A stretch of 64,000 bases of DNA. Origin: CG1-02-35-72 sp045046885. GTDB lineage: Bacteria > Bacteroidota > Bacteroidia > Flavobacteriales > Flavobacteriaceae. Under the pieces are notes generated by a model, which saw nothing but the letters and a program-made list of their open reading frames with translations, made no database searches and was not told where the DNA came from. Positions within the stretch are counted from its first letter, which is position 1; every line of letters starts with the position of its first letter. Both the position numbers and the translations under genes were made by a program. This document shows, piece by piece, positions 36,283 to 45,404 of this stretch. The DNA lies in assembly GCA_045046885.1 (NCBI GenBank), contig JASFYX010000002.1, positions 1 to 64,000 of the forward strand. The letters run 5' to 3'.

Positions 36283-36363
36283 TGTAATTCCGACGGAGCG
36301 AGATTTGGGCGATGAGGAATCTTAGAAAATAAGAGATTCTTCACTTCGTTCAGAATGACAATT
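36283..36363. repeat. REP-like imperfect inverted repeat between convergent genes
   Basis: The 81-bp stretch starts with GTAATTCCGACGGAGCGAG and ends with CACTTCGTTCAGAATGAC followed by AATT; its centre, GAGGAATCTTAG...TAAGAGATTCTTC, can fold back. Similar GTCATTC/GAATGAC-ended elements are widespread in bacterial intergenic space. It lies between two convergent genes and runs up to the stop codon of the ASPIC gene, so it may double as a transcription or RNA-end barrier. No coding sequence is seen. Confidence 0.6.
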
Positions 36364-39300
36364 ATTTTTGTAGCATTTGCAGACTATCATTATTGATACC
36401 CACAAGATAATAAAGTTTATTTTTAATCTTAATCTTGTTTAAACTTCGGGCTGGTCCTGAGATATTAAAGCTTTTATTAATATCAATTGACGTTTTAAAA
36501 CCGCCTTTTTTATCATTTAAAAGCAGTACGCCATGCGAAGCATCTAAACGGCTAAATTGTGTATTGACTTCATATAAATTACCTGCTGCTAAAACATCTG
36601 GATAACCATCATCGTTAAAATCATCAACCAAAAGTGTTTTAATAATTGACCATTGCGCCATTTCTGGTAAAGGATGTATTTTAAAATTACCTTTTCCTAT
36701 ATTTTCTATATAACAACTTGAAAGGTTAAATAGCTGTCGTTTTTGTGCTTTTTTAAGTTGTGAATTGCTGAAAATTGTATTGAATTTGGCCTTAGCAAAA
36801 TCGGCATATGTTTTAAATTTTTCACTCAAACTAGGCATTTGTTTAAATAAAGCGTCACGTGTTGGTAATAAAGTTTCTTTGTTTTTGTAAAAATAAGTTA
36901 TCAATGGCTCCGTTTTGCCATTATTATCAAAATCGGACATATACAAATTGACAGGTTGTTTTATTGAAGCCTTTAACAAACTATTTTTACCCCAATTGCC
37001 CACTACAAAATCTTGGTCGCCATCTTTGTCAAAATCAGTTATAACAATTCTGTTCCACAAACCGTTAGACAACTCTAATCCATTGTTTTTTTGCTTTACA
37101 AATGATGTACCTTTTTTGTTTAAAAGTATGGTAATGGGCATCCAATGCCCTACCAAAATTAAATCTTTAAAATCATCATTATTAATATCTTGCCAGCTTG
37201 CATCTTGTACCATGCCAATATCTAAAAGTGCATTGGCAGATGAATTTGTAACATCTATAAAATGGTTATGTCCATCATTTTTTAGCAGATAACTTTTTGG
37301 AACTTGACCATAATGTTGCGGTTTTGAATTAGATCCAATAAATAAATCTGCAAAACCATCCTTGTCAAAATCTGCTGCTTTTACTACCGAGGCATTTACA
37401 AAAATATTTTTAAAAGCGTCTTTTTGTTTAGTAAAGTAACCTTTATCATTTAAATATAAACGCGGTTCAATATTTTCGCCTGAGTTAAATTCGTCGCCGC
37501 CACTTACAACCACCAAATCTAAATCGCCATCATTATCAACATCAACAAAAATATTATCGGCATCTTCTTTATGATAATCTTTGTCTAAATCAGGTTGTGG
37601 ACTCAATTTAAAATTGCCATTACTATCTTGAATAAATAAATTTGATTTTTTTTGTTTAGCACCCCCAATAAACACATCTTCAAAACCATTATTATCTACA
37701 TCGGCAACAGCCAAATGAGGCCCTAAATTGGACAACATAAAAGGAATTAAAGGCTCGCGAGCGAAACCATAAGAAGGGAAATCTGAGTGCTTATATCTTA
37801 CTTTAGGGCTTACATTTGTTAAGAGTTTTGTATCCTTTTTAGCAATTTGTTCAAACGATTTGGCATCGTCAGCATTTAAAATAAGTGTTTGATTGGTTTT
37901 TACATTTTTTAAAATCTGAACTTTTAGATTTGGCCAAATAACTTTTATTGAATCAATTTTCTGAATACTATCAAAACCAAAATGCAGTTCAGGTGCTACA
38001 GACGACAAATAGCCACGTGTTGTAAAATTTTCGGCATATTGTAATTTGTGTTTTGTATAACAAGTCACTTTTGCACCAATACCTTGCGTATTTTTTTTTG
38101 CTCCTTTAAATTTTATTATTAAATAATTTCCTTTTGTACTGGTGTTTTTATAGATAGCACTGGGTTCGTTTAAATTATTAACAACTAAATCTAAGTCGCC
38201 ATCATTATCTAAATCGGCATAAACAGCCCCATTGCTAAAAGTTGTTTTTTGAGTAATCCAGTTTTCCTTCATGTTTTTAAAACTGAAATTTCTAGCGTTT
38301 TTAAACATATAATTTGGGGTGCTGACTTTTGGAATTTTATGTATTAGAAACATATCTTTTTCGGTCATTCCTTTATTTATCAACCGCTGATTTTCTTTTG
38401 TAGAAATAAAATTGATAAAATCCATATTGTTTGTAGCGCCATAAATACCATTGCTTATAAAGATATCTTTATAGCCATCGTTATCAAAATCGGCAAATAA
38501 GGGGGCCCAACTCCATTCGGTTGACGTAATTCCTGCTTTAAAACCTATTTCACTAAAATTGCCATTTTGTAAGTTTACGTGCAAAGTGTTTTGCATATAT
38601 TGAGGGGCATAGCCATTTTTTAAAAAACGATTGTAATGTTCAAATTCATATTCGGTTCCAGAGGCAGTATAAGTCATTCTGTTTTCGGGAAGCATATCAA
38701 TAGACAATATATCAGTAAAACCATCATTGTTAAAATCGGCAACATCATTGCCCATAGAAAAATGAGTGGTATGTCCTAATTTTGTAAAATCTTCTGAAAT
38801 TTGTTCTTTAAATGTACCATCTTTTTGATTGATATAGAGATAATCATTTTCAAAAAAATCATTTCCTACATAAATATCTGGCCAACCATCTTTATTGAAA
38901 TCTGAAATGGCCAATCCTAAACCGTAACCTGTTAAACTTGAAAAAATACCCGCTTGTTTCGTAACTTCGGTAAAATGACCATTGTCATTACGCATCAGTT
39001 TATCGCCAGCTGGCGCATCTGTAACATGGCGTTTAAAACGACCAAAAGTAGCACTTGGATGGACAGATTGGTTTTTCATTAAAAACAAATCTAAATCGCC
39101 ATCTAAATCGTAATCAAAAAAAGTAGCTTGATTTGAATAAGAAGCAAAATTAAGACCGTATTTTTCGGCTTCATCTTTAAAAGTAGGAACCCCTTCGGCG
39201 TTTAAACCTTGATTTATATATAATTGATTTTCACCATCAAACCATTTTTTATCGGATACTTGGCACACATAAATATCTAATAAACCATCACCGTTGACAT

Positions 39301-39655
39301 CGGCTACTGTTACGCCAGAAGACCATCCTTTTTGGCCTTGAAGATTCGCTTTTATTGTAACATCTTCAAATTTAAAACCGCCTTTGTTTAAATAGAATTT
39401 ATTAGAAACCTGATTACCTATAAAATATAAATCTATAAGACCGTCATTGTTAAAATCAGCAGAAGCCACACCTGCCCCATTGTAATAATAGAGATAGGTT
39501 AGAATATTTAATTGAGGTGTATCTTTTAGTTTATTATTAAAATCAATGCCAGAATTTTCAATATTTACTTCCTGAAACAAAGCTTTAATTTCGCGATTTT
39601 CATTACAAGAAATTAACAAAAAAAGACATATAATAAGTTTAAAAATGGTTTGCAT
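36362..39655 (-). CDS. FG-GAP/VCBS and ASPIC-UnbV repeat lipoprotein next to SusCD (1097 aa)
   Basis: A lipoprotein signal with lipobox LISC (Cys17) is followed by FG-GAP blocks at about 55-510 and 640-1060, with many DxDxDGxxD loops (DYDLDGDLDLF, DLDNDGDLDLV), and an ASPIC/UnbV segment at about 545-600 (LHFGFDSI, KVIWPN). Length and order match the 1102-aa protein at 267-3575. It lies 86 bp after susD, but a terminator stands between them, so it is probably made at a lower level than SusCD or from its own promoter. A surface glycan- or ligand-binding role alongside SusD is inferred from the repeated gene order. Confidence 0.88.
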   Translation of the reverse strand: MQTIFKLIICLFLLISCNENREIKALFQEVNIENSGIDFNNKLKDTPQLNILTYLYYYNGAGVASADFNNDGLIDLYFIGNQVSNKFYLNKGGFKFEDVTIKANLQGQKGWSSGVTVADVNGDGLLDIYVCQVSDKKWFDGENQLYINQGLNAEGVPTFKDEAEKYGLNFASYSNQATFFDYDLDGDLDLFLMKNQSVHPSATFGRFKRHVTDAPAGDKLMRNDNGHFTEVTKQAGIFSSLTGYGLGLAISDFNKDGWPDIYVGNDFFENDYLYINQKDGTFKEQISEDFTKLGHTTHFSMGNDVADFNNDGFTDILSIDMLPENRMTYTASGTEYEFEHYNRFLKNGYAPQYMQNTLHVNLQNGNFSEIGFKAGITSTEWSWAPLFADFDNDGYKDIFISNGIYGATNNMDFINFISTKENQRLINKGMTEKDMFLIHKIPKVSTPNYMFKNARNFSFKNMKENWITQKTTFSNGAVYADLDNDGDLDLVVNNLNEPSAIYKNTSTKGNYLIIKFKGAKKNTQGIGAKVTCYTKHKLQYAENFTTRGYLSSVAPELHFGFDSIQKIDSIKVIWPNLKVQILKNVKTNQTLILNADDAKSFEQIAKKDTKLLTNVSPKVRYKHSDFPSYGFAREPLIPFMLSNLGPHLAVADVDNNGFEDVFIGGAKQKKSNLFIQDSNGNFKLSPQPDLDKDYHKEDADNIFVDVDNDGDLDLVVVSGGDEFNSGENIEPRLYLNDKGYFTKQKDAFKNIFVNASVVKAADFDKDGFADLFIGSNSKPQHYGQVPKSYLLKNDGHNHFIDVTNSSANALLDIGMVQDASWQDINNDDFKDLILVGHWMPITILLNKKGTSFVKQKNNGLELSNGLWNRIVITDFDKDGDQDFVVGNWGKNSLLKASIKQPVNLYMSDFDNNGKTEPLITYFYKNKETLLPTRDALFKQMPSLSEKFKTYADFAKAKFNTIFSNSQLKKAQKRQLFNLSSCYIENIGKGNFKIHPLPEMAQWSIIKTLLVDDFNDDGYPDVLAAGNLYEVNTQFSRLDASHGVLLLNDKKGGFKTSIDINKSFNISGPARSLNKIKIKNKLYYLVGINNDSLQMLQK

Positions 39656-39683
39656 AAATTTTAAAATAGATCTGAAATTTACG

Positions 39684-39711
39684 AAAAAAAAAGCCCTTTA
39701 TAAAAAGGGCT
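39684..39711 (-). terminator. Intrinsic terminator between susD and the ASPIC gene
   Basis: On the minus strand the stem is AGCCCTTT/AAAGGGCT (39692-39699 with 39704-39711), with a 4-base loop, followed by nine T (39684-39692, overlapping the stem end). It lies 31 bp after the susD stop and 29 bp before the next start. It would end most susCD transcripts and let only read-through reach the ASPIC gene. Confidence 0.85.
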
Positions 39712-39741
39712 CTTTAAAACATAAATTAATTCAAACAAATA

Positions 39742-41286
39742 TTAGTATCCTGTATTTTGTGTTAAATTAGGATTTGATAATAAAGCAGTTGAAGGAATAG
39801 GAAATAATGCTCTGAAGGAATCATCAGCATCTTTTAATCCCCAAGCTTCAGCAAATTTTCCAAAACGAATTAAATCGTTTCTTCTCCAAAATTCTTTATA
39901 TAATTCTCTACCTCTTTCATCTAACATTACTTGTTCTGATACAGAAGATAATGTAGATGCAGATCTTATTGTTCTAAGGTTGTTTACCATTCCTAAAGCT
40001 GTTTCAGATGATGATCCACCACGCATAATGGCTTCAGCTTTCATTAAATAAGCATCAGCATATCTAAACATTTTTTCGTGATTGGCAAAAGAACCATTTT
40101 CAGGATGGTATTTTATAACACGAATACCATTTCTTTCGTTATTACCAACCATTCCATTTGGGAAATCTTTAGTAAATACTAAGTCAGCGCCACCACGGTC
40201 TTTTAATTTATTACCACTAGCGTCATATTGTTGACCTACTAAGAAACCAAAACCAATACCTAAGTGAGAACCATCATTTGGCACAAAACCACGACGTTCT
40301 TCTTGACCATTACCTGGCTCATTAGAAGTAGGACTTCCTTCAAATTTGTCATAAAAATCTGCTAAAGTCGAGAAACCATTCCAGCCACCGCCACCATTAT
40401 CAGGAACACCTTGGTGATAGTGTAAACCATCCCAAATTCTGTTACCAACACCAGTTTCTGCGTACCAAATAGTTTCAGCATTTGTTTCTGGTTTAAAGAT
40501 ATCGAAATAGCCTGTCATTAAATGAAAACCATCGGCTGTAATAGCATCAACAGCATTAACAACTTTTGTCATATCGCCAGCATCTGCAGTAGCATTACCT
40601 AAATAAATGTGTTTATTTAAATAAACTTTAGCTAATAAATAATTGGCAGCAGCCTTTGAAGCTCTTTGAGTTGTACCAGAAGGTCCCATCGTAGGTAAAC
40701 CTGCTAAAGCGTCATTTAAATCAGTAATTATAAAATCGACTGCTTCGGCTCTAGATAAAACGGTAGGATTTACATCTGGACCTTCATCTGGCGTTCTAAA
40801 TGGCACTTGACCATACATGTCAGTTACCCAAAACATGGCATAAGCTCTTAGAAATTTAGCTTCTGCAACAACTTGCGCGCTAGCAGATGATCTAGAATCA
40901 ATAATTAAACCTGCATTAAAAATAGTTTGGTTTAATGCATTCCAAGTATCTAATACTTGACTATGGATAGGTGCCCAGGTGTGTGCATGTAAAGTTCTCC
41001 AAACCCCATTATCACCCCAGTCAGTTCCTCTTGTAGGTACAACAAACTCATCTGTTGTTACCTCGTTAAGAGCAAATAAATTAGCTTGATTTCCAATTTG
41101 GCCATACATGCTGTTGTATAAGCCGTCTAAAGAAGCTTCAGCGTTTGTAACTCCTGTAAACGTTGAGCCTGAATCTTCTGAAAAGACAGAATCTGTTTGA
41201 CTAATATCTAAATTCGTACAAGACACTGTAAATAAGATTACAGCAAGTGCGAAAAAAGACTGTATTATAAATTTATTTTTTTTCAT
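39742..41286 (-). CDS. SusD/RagB-family outer-membrane lipoprotein
   Basis: A signal MKKNKFIIQSF... ends in the lipobox TVSC, giving a surface lipoprotein of 514 residues. Family features are the TPR-like helices, AEAKFLRAYAMFWVTDMYGQVPF, AANYLLAKVYLNKH, LMKAEAIMRGG, LDERGRELYKEFWRRNDLIRFGKF and the C-terminal LFPIPSTALL. An in-frame ATG at 41313 would add nine residues before the signal and overlap susC, so I chose 41286, which leaves 13 bp after susC. SusD lids the SusC pore and selects the ligand. Trehalose or a related alpha-glucoside is suggested only by the neighbouring genes and the shared operator. Confidence 0.93.
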   Translation of the reverse strand: MKKNKFIIQSFFALAVILFTVSCTNLDISQTDSVFSEDSGSTFTGVTNAEASLDGLYNSMYGQIGNQANLFALNEVTTDEFVVPTRGTDWGDNGVWRTLHAHTWAPIHSQVLDTWNALNQTIFNAGLIIDSRSSASAQVVAEAKFLRAYAMFWVTDMYGQVPFRTPDEGPDVNPTVLSRAEAVDFIITDLNDALAGLPTMGPSGTTQRASKAAANYLLAKVYLNKHIYLGNATADAGDMTKVVNAVDAITADGFHLMTGYFDIFKPETNAETIWYAETGVGNRIWDGLHYHQGVPDNGGGGWNGFSTLADFYDKFEGSPTSNEPGNGQEERRGFVPNDGSHLGIGFGFLVGQQYDASGNKLKDRGGADLVFTKDFPNGMVGNNERNGIRVIKYHPENGSFANHEKMFRYADAYLMKAEAIMRGGSSSETALGMVNNLRTIRSASTLSSVSEQVMLDERGRELYKEFWRRNDLIRFGKFAEAWGLKDADDSFRALFPIPSTALLSNPNLTQNTGY

Positions 41287-41299
41287 GATATATATTTTT

Positions 41300-44200
41300 T
41301 TAGAATGATGCATTTAAACCAAATGTAATTGTTCTTGGTGTTGGGAATGATGTATAATCAATTCCTAAAGATGGAATATTATTTAGTCCATTATTTGAAG
41401 TATTTACTTCAGGATCTAAACCACTATAAGAAGTTATTACAAATAAATTTTGTCCGGTAACTGATAATCTAAATGATTTTAAAGAACTAGATTCACTTAA
41501 ATTAAAGTTATAACCAATGGTTAAGTTTTGTAATCTTAAGAAATCTCCTTTCTCTAAGAATCTAGTCGACACATCAGGAGCATTATTTCCTGCTTCACCA
41601 CTAGTTAAAACGTCGCGGGTAACATTTCTACCATTTGCTAAACTACCCGCTGTAAAGAATGCATTAGCCGTATTATTATAAATATAATGACCATATTGTC
41701 CTGTTAAAGAAACAGCACCGTCCCAGTTTTTATAATTAAATGAAGATGATATACCTAAGTTAACTTTAGGTAAAGCACTTTTACCTACAAATTTTTGATC
41801 ATCACCAATTTGTTGACCAGCTGCAGAATATCCTTGAAAATCTCTTAAATAATAAGAAAATAAAGGTTGACCGCCTGCTAACAATTGTGCAAAAGCACCT
41901 GACAAACCTTGCCCAAATATTTGACCAAATGGAATTTGACCATCAAAATTCTTAACCATATTATCATTATAAGCTATATTAAAACCTACATTCCAATTAG
42001 CTTTTTCACCTTGAATTAAATCATAATTTAAAGCAAATTCAACTCCTTGATTTATAATATTGGCATCAATATTTGTAAAGAAGAATGGTTGAGGAGAAGG
42101 TTGTGCAGCAGTTGTTTGTAATAAGAAATCTTTAGTGTCTTTATGATAATAATCTAAACTACCATTTAAACGATCGTCATTAAAACCAAAGTCAAGACCT
42201 ACATTTATTTGATCTGTTTGTTCCCATTTTAAATCTGGATTAGCAAATGAAACTGTGTTTGTTCCAGGAGGATTAATGTTACCACCATTATCAATACCAA
42301 AACCACCAAAACGTTCTCTACGAATAAATTTACCATAACCTAAACCATCTTGGTTACCAGTAATACCATAACCTACACGTAATTTTAAAGTAGAAACATT
42401 ATCTCCTATAAAATCTTCTTCAGATATTTTCCAAGCAAAAGCTGCTGATGGGAAATAACCATATTGATTATTACCACCAAATTTAGAAGAACCATCAGCT
42501 CTTAAAGTGGCTGTAAATAAATATTTATCAGCAATAGTATAATTAACACGCCCAAAGAAAGATTGTAATTCGTCTGTGTTATTAAAAGTATCGGCTGCAA
42601 GAGCATTAACAGTTAATCCTGCTGGAGCTGTTAAATTATCAGTAACTACATTTGGAAATAAACGTGTTACAAATAAACCGTCAGCATCATAACCATATTG
42701 TTGGAAACTACCTGTGATTGATTGTTGAATTGCGTTAGCTGATCCTTTTAAAAAGGATGACATTTGATCTAAGTCGTTTGTATTATAACCCCAACCAGAA
42801 ATATACCTACCTTTATTTTTAAATTCTTGATAAGAAAAACCAGCTAAAGCCGTTAATTTTGAATTATCAAATTCTTTTTTATAATTTAAAGTGAATTCAA
42901 ATAATTGGTTGTTTGTGTAAATATCATTTAAAGATCCGCGTCCATTACCAGCTGTACCATTTGTAAAACCAGAAATAAGACCAGAAACAGAAGTGCCTCT
43001 AGACGAATTATTATTGTCTAGTCCTACTGTAACTTTAGCATTTAAGGCATTGCTTAATTGATAATCTGCAGATAAATTTAACAATATTCTATTCGTTTCT
43101 GTTTTACTTTGAATATAAGCTAACATTTGAGTAGGACTTAAATTTGAACCTCCAGGAATAAAATCAATAGATGAATCCCAAGTAGGATTAGCTGAATAAG
43201 CTGCCCCTAATAAATCACCTTGAAAACCAGCATTATCACTAATTGCAGGTGCTAAGTCATTAACTTGAGATAAAGTTAATTGCATATTCATTTTTAATTT
43301 ATCATCAAATAAACGATGAGATAAATTTAAACGACCAGTAAGTCTTTCTAAATCAGATTTTTCAAGAACTCCTTGAATTTTTCCATATCCCATAGAGGCT
43401 CTATAAGAACCTTTATCATAACTTTTTGAATATGATAAATTTTGTTGATGAGAAATTGCACTACGTGTTATAACGTCTTGCCAATCGGTATTTGAACCTT
43501 TATTTTGAGATGCGCCGTCTCCACCAAGTTGTGTGACACCAGCAATAAAATCAGGACCGTTTAATAAATCATACCTTTTTGCAGCAGTCGCCACACTTAA
43601 AGTAGATGAGAAATTAAATTGTTCACCAATTCTACCTTTACCATCTTTAGTTGTAATAATGATAACACCATTAGCCCCTCTTGAACCATATATAGCAGTT
43701 GCAGAAGCATCTTTTAATATACTGATACTTTTAATATCATCTGGGTTTAAAAAGTTAAGTGGGTTTTTAGCCGCACTACTACCAAATCCATTATTAGCTC
43801 CACCTGGTGTTCCACCTGAAGGTAATGGCACGCCATCAACAACAAAAAGTGGATTATTATTAGATCTTACAGAAGATGTTCCTCGAATTCTGATATTAAT
43901 ACCAGCACCTGGCTCTCCACTAGCTTGTGTAATTTGAACACCAGCAGATTTACCTTGGAGTAATTGTTCTGGAGACGCAACAGATCCTTTGTTAAAATTA
44001 TCAGAGCTAACTACGTCTACAGCTCCAGTAGCATCTTTTTTAGTAGTGCTACCGTAACCAATTATAACCACTTCATTTAAGGCTTGTGTATCAGCTGCCA
44101 TAACTACATCAATAGTTTCTTGGCCTGTATATTTTACTTCTCGCGTTTTATAGCCTAAATAGCTAAAAACTAAAGTTGCATCTTGACCGACATTGTTAAT

Positions 44201-44380
44201 GGTATACTTACCATCAAAATCGGTTGTTGTGCCATTTTGGGTACCTTTAACAGAAACATTAACACCAGGTAATGGACCTGATGATTCAGTAACCGTACCC
44301 GTGACAGTTTGTGCCAGCATAACACTTCCAAAAAGCATCGATACTAAAAACAAAAATTTTTTAAGTACAAATTTTTTCAT
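41300..44380 (-). CDS. SusC/RagA-family TonB-dependent outer-membrane transporter
   Basis: A signal peptide (cleavage near VMLAQ, residue 24) is followed by the carboxypeptidase-like domain typical of SusC (VTGTVTESSGPLPGVNV...TDFDGKYTI). The plug domain starts near EVVIIGYGS and contains LQGKSAGVQI, IRIRGTSSVRSNNNPLFVVDG and ILKDASATAIYGSRGANGV. The long beta-barrel ends in RTITFGLNASF. At 1026 aa the length is normal. It imports a ligand across the outer membrane with TonB energy. It is transcribed ahead of susD; an operator copy lies 272 bp before its start and a two-component system lies upstream on the same strand. Confidence 0.95.
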   Translation of the reverse strand: MKKFVLKKFLFLVSMLFGSVMLAQTVTGTVTESSGPLPGVNVSVKGTQNGTTTDFDGKYTINNVGQDATLVFSYLGYKTREVKYTGQETIDVVMAADTQALNEVVIIGYGSTTKKDATGAVDVVSSDNFNKGSVASPEQLLQGKSAGVQITQASGEPGAGINIRIRGTSSVRSNNNPLFVVDGVPLPSGGTPGGANNGFGSSAAKNPLNFLNPDDIKSISILKDASATAIYGSRGANGVIIITTKDGKGRIGEQFNFSSTLSVATAAKRYDLLNGPDFIAGVTQLGGDGASQNKGSNTDWQDVITRSAISHQQNLSYSKSYDKGSYRASMGYGKIQGVLEKSDLERLTGRLNLSHRLFDDKLKMNMQLTLSQVNDLAPAISDNAGFQGDLLGAAYSANPTWDSSIDFIPGGSNLSPTQMLAYIQSKTETNRILLNLSADYQLSNALNAKVTVGLDNNNSSRGTSVSGLISGFTNGTAGNGRGSLNDIYTNNQLFEFTLNYKKEFDNSKLTALAGFSYQEFKNKGRYISGWGYNTNDLDQMSSFLKGSANAIQQSITGSFQQYGYDADGLFVTRLFPNVVTDNLTAPAGLTVNALAADTFNNTDELQSFFGRVNYTIADKYLFTATLRADGSSKFGGNNQYGYFPSAAFAWKISEEDFIGDNVSTLKLRVGYGITGNQDGLGYGKFIRRERFGGFGIDNGGNINPPGTNTVSFANPDLKWEQTDQINVGLDFGFNDDRLNGSLDYYHKDTKDFLLQTTAAQPSPQPFFFTNIDANIINQGVEFALNYDLIQGEKANWNVGFNIAYNDNMVKNFDGQIPFGQIFGQGLSGAFAQLLAGGQPLFSYYLRDFQGYSAAGQQIGDDQKFVGKSALPKVNLGISSSFNYKNWDGAVSLTGQYGHYIYNNTANAFFTAGSLANGRNVTRDVLTSGEAGNNAPDVSTRFLEKGDFLRLQNLTIGYNFNLSESSSLKSFRLSVTGQNLFVITSYSGLDPEVNTSNNGLNNIPSLGIDYTSFPTPRTITFGLNASF

Positions 44381-44478
44381 GTTTTACAAATTTTAATTGA
44401 TTAATTATTATGTTAAATATTGTTTATAATTTGCCTTCAAAAAGTCTTATAAAATGAATGCTTCTGAAGACAAGTAAA

Positions 44479-44486
44479 CAAATATA
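44479..44486 (-). promoter_or_regulatory. Candidate Bacteroidota -7 box for susCD
   Basis: TATATTTG on the minus strand fits the TAnnTTTG consensus of the Bacteroidota primary sigma factor and lies about 100 bp before the susC start. I do not see a clear TTTG -33 box at the right distance, so the call is tentative. Confidence 0.35.
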
Positions 44487-44651
44487 GCTACTAAAAGGCG
44501 AAAATTGTAATTAATGAAAGGATTTATTAATAAAAGGTTAATAGAGTGTTAACAAAAAATTAATATCTTATACATACTACAACCTCTTTAATTAACTGTT
44601 TTTGTGTGATTTACATATATATATTTTAAAATATTCAGGTATAATATTTAA

Positions 44652-44665
44652 CGAAACCGTTTTCG
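44652..44665. promoter_or_regulatory. 14-bp LacI-like operator, site 2 (upstream of susC)
   Basis: CGAAACCGTTTTCG is identical to site 3 and the reverse complement of site 1. It lies 272 bp before the susC start and about 165 bp upstream of the candidate -7 box, a distance more typical of an activator than of a simple repressor. It is 46 bp beyond the response-regulator stop. Confidence 0.72.
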
Positions 44666-44711
44666 AAAATTACAAAAGTTATCTCTTTAAAATAACCTGT
44701 TTATATTGTTT

Positions 44712-45401
44712 TTAAGAAATAGAAAAAATAAAACCTTGGTTATGTATATTTTCTATTTTAATTGAAGGGTCTTTAGATAAATATTTTCTTAATCTGGTTA
44801 TAAAGACATTCAGGCTTTTCTGATTAAAATAATCATTCTTACCCCAGATTTGCGTTAATATATCCTTATGACGTGTGATATTATTTTTATTTTTCAACAA
44901 AAATAGCAGTAATTGACTTTCTCTTTCTGTTAAATGGCGCTTTTCTTCACCAAAGCGTAATTCGTAATTAGAAGGATTGTAATTGTATTTGCCAATCCAA
45001 AATATATCATTTTTATTAAGAGTGCTGCTTTCTTTTAAAATTCCTAATAAATTATTAAGTCTCACAACAAGTTCTTCTTCATCAATGGGTTTTCTTATGA
45101 AATCAACGGCACCTAATGAAAATCCTTTAAGAACATCTATTTTTAAAGAGCGCGCCGTTAAAAACAGAAAAGGCACATTTATTTTTTGCTGATTAATATT
45201 TTCGGCCAATTTAAAACCATCCATATCTGGCATCATCACGTCTAAAATACACAAATCGAATTTTTGTTTTGACAATTTAGTCAAGGCATTCTTTCCATTT
45301 TTAACCCAATCAATCTTAAAATTATTCATTTTAAGATATTCTGATAGTAAATACCCTAACGACTCATCATCTTCAACTAAAAGTAAATGGTTTTTTTTCA
45401 T
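44712..45401 (-). CDS. OmpR/PhoB-type response regulator
   Basis: The receiver domain has the acidic pair (Glu10-Asp11), phospho-acceptor Asp54 in LCILDVMMPDMDG, the conserved threonine in LFLTAR and lysine in IRKPI. The C-terminal part is a winged-helix DNA-binding domain (LTERESQLLLFLLKNKN, then SLNVFITRLRKYLS and IENIHNQGFIF). It lies 3 bp after the histidine kinase gene, its obvious partner, and 331 bp before susC on the same strand. Control of susCD is likely by position, but the target site is not identified. Confidence 0.93.
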   Translation of the reverse strand: MKKNHLLLVEDDESLGYLLSEYLKMNNFKIDWVKNGKNALTKLSKQKFDLCILDVMMPDMDGFKLAENINQQKINVPFLFLTARSLKIDVLKGFSLGAVDFIRKPIDEEELVVRLNNLLGILKESSTLNKNDIFWIGKYNYNPSNYELRFGEEKRHLTERESQLLLFLLKNKNNITRHKDILTQIWGKNDYFNQKSLNVFITRLRKYLSKDPSIKIENIHNQGFIFSIS

Positions 45402-45404
45402 GTC

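Larger units (their letters stand above)
44381..44711. other. 331-bp non-coding region upstream of susC
   Basis: No gene is seen. On the minus strand it holds a candidate -7 box, TATATTTG (44486-44479), about 100 bp before the susC start, and the 14-bp operator at 44652-44665. ATGAAAGGATT (44514-44524) and ATAAAAGGTTAA (44530-44541), on the plus strand, recall the direct repeats at 161-194. An extra-long leader before susC is usual in this phylum. Confidence 0.6.

Noticed and set aside
36915..37292. Plus-strand open frame of 125 codons
   Set aside because: Antisense shadow of FG-GAP repeats; the serine/leucine-rich product mirrors the Asp/Asn-rich loops.
41287..41313. Longer start for SusD
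   Set aside because: The extra nine residues would disrupt the signal peptide and overlap susC; ATG at 41286 gives a normal signal.
43533..43937. Plus-strand open frame of 134 codons inside susC
   Set aside because: It is antisense to the conserved plug domain of SusC and has no recognisable features.
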